From NCBI GenBank assembly GCA_031404455.1, contig JANNHP010000027.1:1-15236 (forward strand): DNA of 15,236 nucleotides, written 5' to 3'. Under the pieces are notes generated by a model that worked only from the letters and a program-made list of their open reading frames with translations, searched no databases and had not been told where the DNA came from. Positions 14,016 through 15,236 of the stretch are shown piece by piece. Position 1 is the stretch's first letter. Each line of letters begins with the position of its first letter. The translations under genes were made by a program, and so were the position numbers. The stretch comes from JANNHP01 sp031404455 (GTDB taxonomy: Bacteria; Planctomycetota; JAJSAM01; JAJVHW01).

Positions 14016-14708
14016 ATGACCAACTCACCCTCGGTGCCGAAGGAGTTCCTCGTCTTCCTGCGCGACCTCGCCGCGCACAACGACAAGGCGTGGTTCGCCG
14101 CGCAGAAGGCGCGCTGCGAGCGCGACGTCGTCGAGCCCGCGCGGGCGCTCGTCCGTCACCTGACGGCGGAACTCGGCGACACGTTCCCGCACATCACCGG
14201 CAGCGACGCGAAGGTCGGCGGGTCGCTGACGCGCCTCCACCGCGACACGCGCTTCGGCAAGGACAAGAGCCCGTACCACACGCACGTCGGGATGCACTTC
14301 TGGCACTCCTCCGGGAAGAAGATGGAGGCGCCGGGCTTCTTCCTCCGCATCGACGCGAAGGAGGTGCTCGTCGCGACGGGCATGCACCAGCCCGAGCCCG
14401 AACCGCTCGGGAAGATCCGCGCGGCGATCGACCGCGACCGAAAAAGCTGGGAGCGCGCGTCCCGGAACCCGGCGTTCGTGAAGAGCTGGGGCGGTCTCGA
14501 GGGCGAGAGCCTGAAGCGCGTCCCCGCGCCGTGGCCGGCGGATCACCCCTTCGCCGACGACCTGCGCCGCAAGGACTTCACCGCGTTCGCGCGCCTGCCG
14601 GCGGCGGACGCGTTGAGGCCCAAGTTCGCCGCCGACCTCGTCGCGCGGTGGGAGGCGTCGCGGCCGCTGATGAAGTTCCTGTGCGGGGCGGTGGGGTTGC
14701 CGTTCTGA
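14016..14708 (+). CDS. DUF2461 (TIGR02453) family protein
   Basis: The product is 230 residues, the normal length for this family. The diagnostic segments are LAAHNDKAWFAAQKARCERD (about 24-43) and RLHRDTRFGKDKSPYHTH (about 73-90), followed by PGFFLRIDAKEVLVATGMHQ. Members occur widely in bacteria and fungi, are cytoplasmic and have no established biochemical function. The conserved R-x2-RDTRF-x-KDKSPY stretch suggests binding to a phosphorylated or acidic ligand, which is inference. It stands alone on the plus strand, divergent from the HEPN-led operon. The ATG at 14016 is chosen because it follows the TACCCT element and starts right before the conserved domain; an in-frame ATG at 13923 would overlap the HEPN gene. 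Confidence 0.9.
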   Translation: MTNSPSVPKEFLVFLRDLAAHNDKAWFAAQKARCERDVVEPARALVRHLTAELGDTFPHITGSDAKVGGSLTRLHRDTRFGKDKSPYHTHVGMHFWHSSGKKMEAPGFFLRIDAKEVLVATGMHQPEPEPLGKIRAAIDRDRKSWERASRNPAFVKSWGGLEGESLKRVPAPWPADHPFADDLRRKDFTAFARLPAADALRPKFAADLVARWEASRPLMKFLCGAVGLPF

Positions 14709-14764
14709 GGGGGCGCGGCAACGCGGGACACGGGTCTTCAAGCCGCAAGATGTAGCCGAGCCGT

Positions 14765-14795
14765 CGTAGGGGCGGGTTTGAAACCCGCCCCTACG
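14765..14795. repeat. REP-like palindrome in intergenic DNA
   Basis: CGTAGGGGCGGGTTT, a single G, then the exact 15-nt complement form a 31-nt perfect palindrome. It lies between the DUF2461 stop and the 3' end of the permease gene, so these genes converge here. It may act as a terminator for both. Looser arms flank it: CAAGCCGCA at 14739 pairs imperfectly with TGCGGCGACTTG at 14812. From memory, palindromes with this GTAGGGGCGGG...CCCGCCCCTAC theme recur in many high-GC and other bacterial genomes as dispersed REP-like elements. Copy number cannot be judged from one copy. I see nothing else in 14709-14842. Confidence 0.65.
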
Positions 14796-14842
14796 GGCGC
14801 CCCATCCGACCTGCGGCGACTTGGGGCCGCGCCCCGCCGCGT

Positions 14843-15236
14843 TCACTCTTCGGCAATCGCCTCCCGCAACGCGAACCGCGACGCCGCGCGCGCGGGGACG
14901 AAGCCGGCGACGGCGCTCGTCGCGACGCCGAGGAGCGCGGTGATCGCCGCGAGCGTCCACGGGAATCGCATCGGGAAGATCCATCCGGTGTCGGCCGGGA
15001 GCACGCGGTGGATCGCGAGCCACTCGACCATTGCGCCGCCGACGAGGCCGCAGATCGCGCCGATGACGCCGAGCCCCGCGGCTTCGAGGACGATCGAACG
15101 CGTCACCTGCGAGCGCGTCGCGCCGATGGCGCGGAGGAGCCCGAGTTCGCGGCGGCGCAGCACGACGGCGATCCACATCGCATTGACCACGCCGAGGAAC
15201 GCGACAGAGAGCGCTGCGGCGATCTGCGCGTACGAG
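14843..15236 (-). CDS. FtsX/MacB-type ABC transporter permease, C-terminal part
   Basis: The reading frame enters from the right edge and ends at the TGA at 14845-14843, giving 130 visible residues; the 5' end is outside the window. The sequence contains a hydrophobic helix (AAALSVAFLGVVNAMWIAVV), the hallmark LRRRELGLLRAIGATRSQVT, a second helix (GLGVIGAICGLVGGAMVEW), a short extracytoplasmic loop and a final helix (WTLAAITALLGVATSAVAGF). It closes with VPARAASRFALREAIAEE, the usual P-A-x-x-A-x4-P/L-EAI ending of FtsX permeases. Such proteins couple with a LolD/MacB-type ATPase to move lipoproteins or other substrates, or to signal across the membrane. The ATPase is not in view. The GTG at 15190 is not taken as the start, because the conserved frame continues upstream. 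Confidence 0.92.
   Translation of the reverse strand, partial: SYAQIAAALSVAFLGVVNAMWIAVVLRRRELGLLRAIGATRSQVTRSIVLEAAGLGVIGAICGLVGGAMVEWLAIHRVLPADTGWIFPMRFPWTLAAITALLGVATSAVAGFVPARAASRFALREAIAEE

Overview
This is a very GC-rich bacterial segment (about 70% by eye) with almost no non-coding space and strong G/C bias at third codon positions. That bias opens long false reading frames opposite the real genes. Taxonomy can only be inferred. A bacterial topoisomerase VI pair, large secreted beta-helix/beta-propeller proteins, Cna-B-like surface proteins and a PepSY/DUF4920 pair would fit a high-GC Planctomycetota (or another lineage with large high-GC genomes, such as Myxococcota). No rRNA, tRNA, CRISPR array, transposase or phage gene was seen.

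Layout, left to right. (1) 1-1311, minus: a truncated membrane-anchored or secreted protein built of carboxypeptidase-regulatory/Cna-B-like domains. (2) 1465-4403, minus: a two-gene topoisomerase VI operon, top6B then top6A, joined by a TGATG overlap and ending in a 12-bp-stem hairpin. Bacterial Top6B here carries a low-complexity insert of about 78 residues inside its ATPase domain. (3) 4578-7769, plus: a 1063-residue exported protein, right-handed beta-helix then a probable seven-bladed propeller. (4) 7871-8973, plus: a DUF4920 lipoprotein and a PepSY-associated membrane protein. They end at a perfect 17-bp inverted repeat (8970-9010), which also closes the convergent minus-strand operon.

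(5) 9025-13930, minus: eight genes packed head to tail, with ATGA, GTGA or TGATG junctions almost throughout. In transcription order they are a HEPN-domain protein, an AbrB/SpoVT-type DNA-binding protein, an EI24/CysZ-like membrane protein, a possible helical-repeat protein, a nucleotidyltransferase-fold protein, a TIGR04222-type membrane protein with a six-cysteine Gly/Cys tail, a DUF692/MNIO iron enzyme, and a 68-residue protein. The last three look like a modification cassette. The MNIO enzyme is the likely modifier, the Cys/Gly tail the likely substrate and the 68-residue protein the likely partner. This is the most interesting locus in the window.

(6) 14016-14708, plus: a DUF2461 (TIGR02453) protein, divergent from the operon across an 85-bp gap. 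Both flanking genes there begin right after a TAYCCTCCCGC element, which suggests leaderless or near-leaderless promoters. (7) 14709-14842: intergenic, with a 31-nt REP-like palindrome. (8) 14843-15236, minus: the C-terminal end of an FtsX/MacB-type ABC permease that runs off the right edge.
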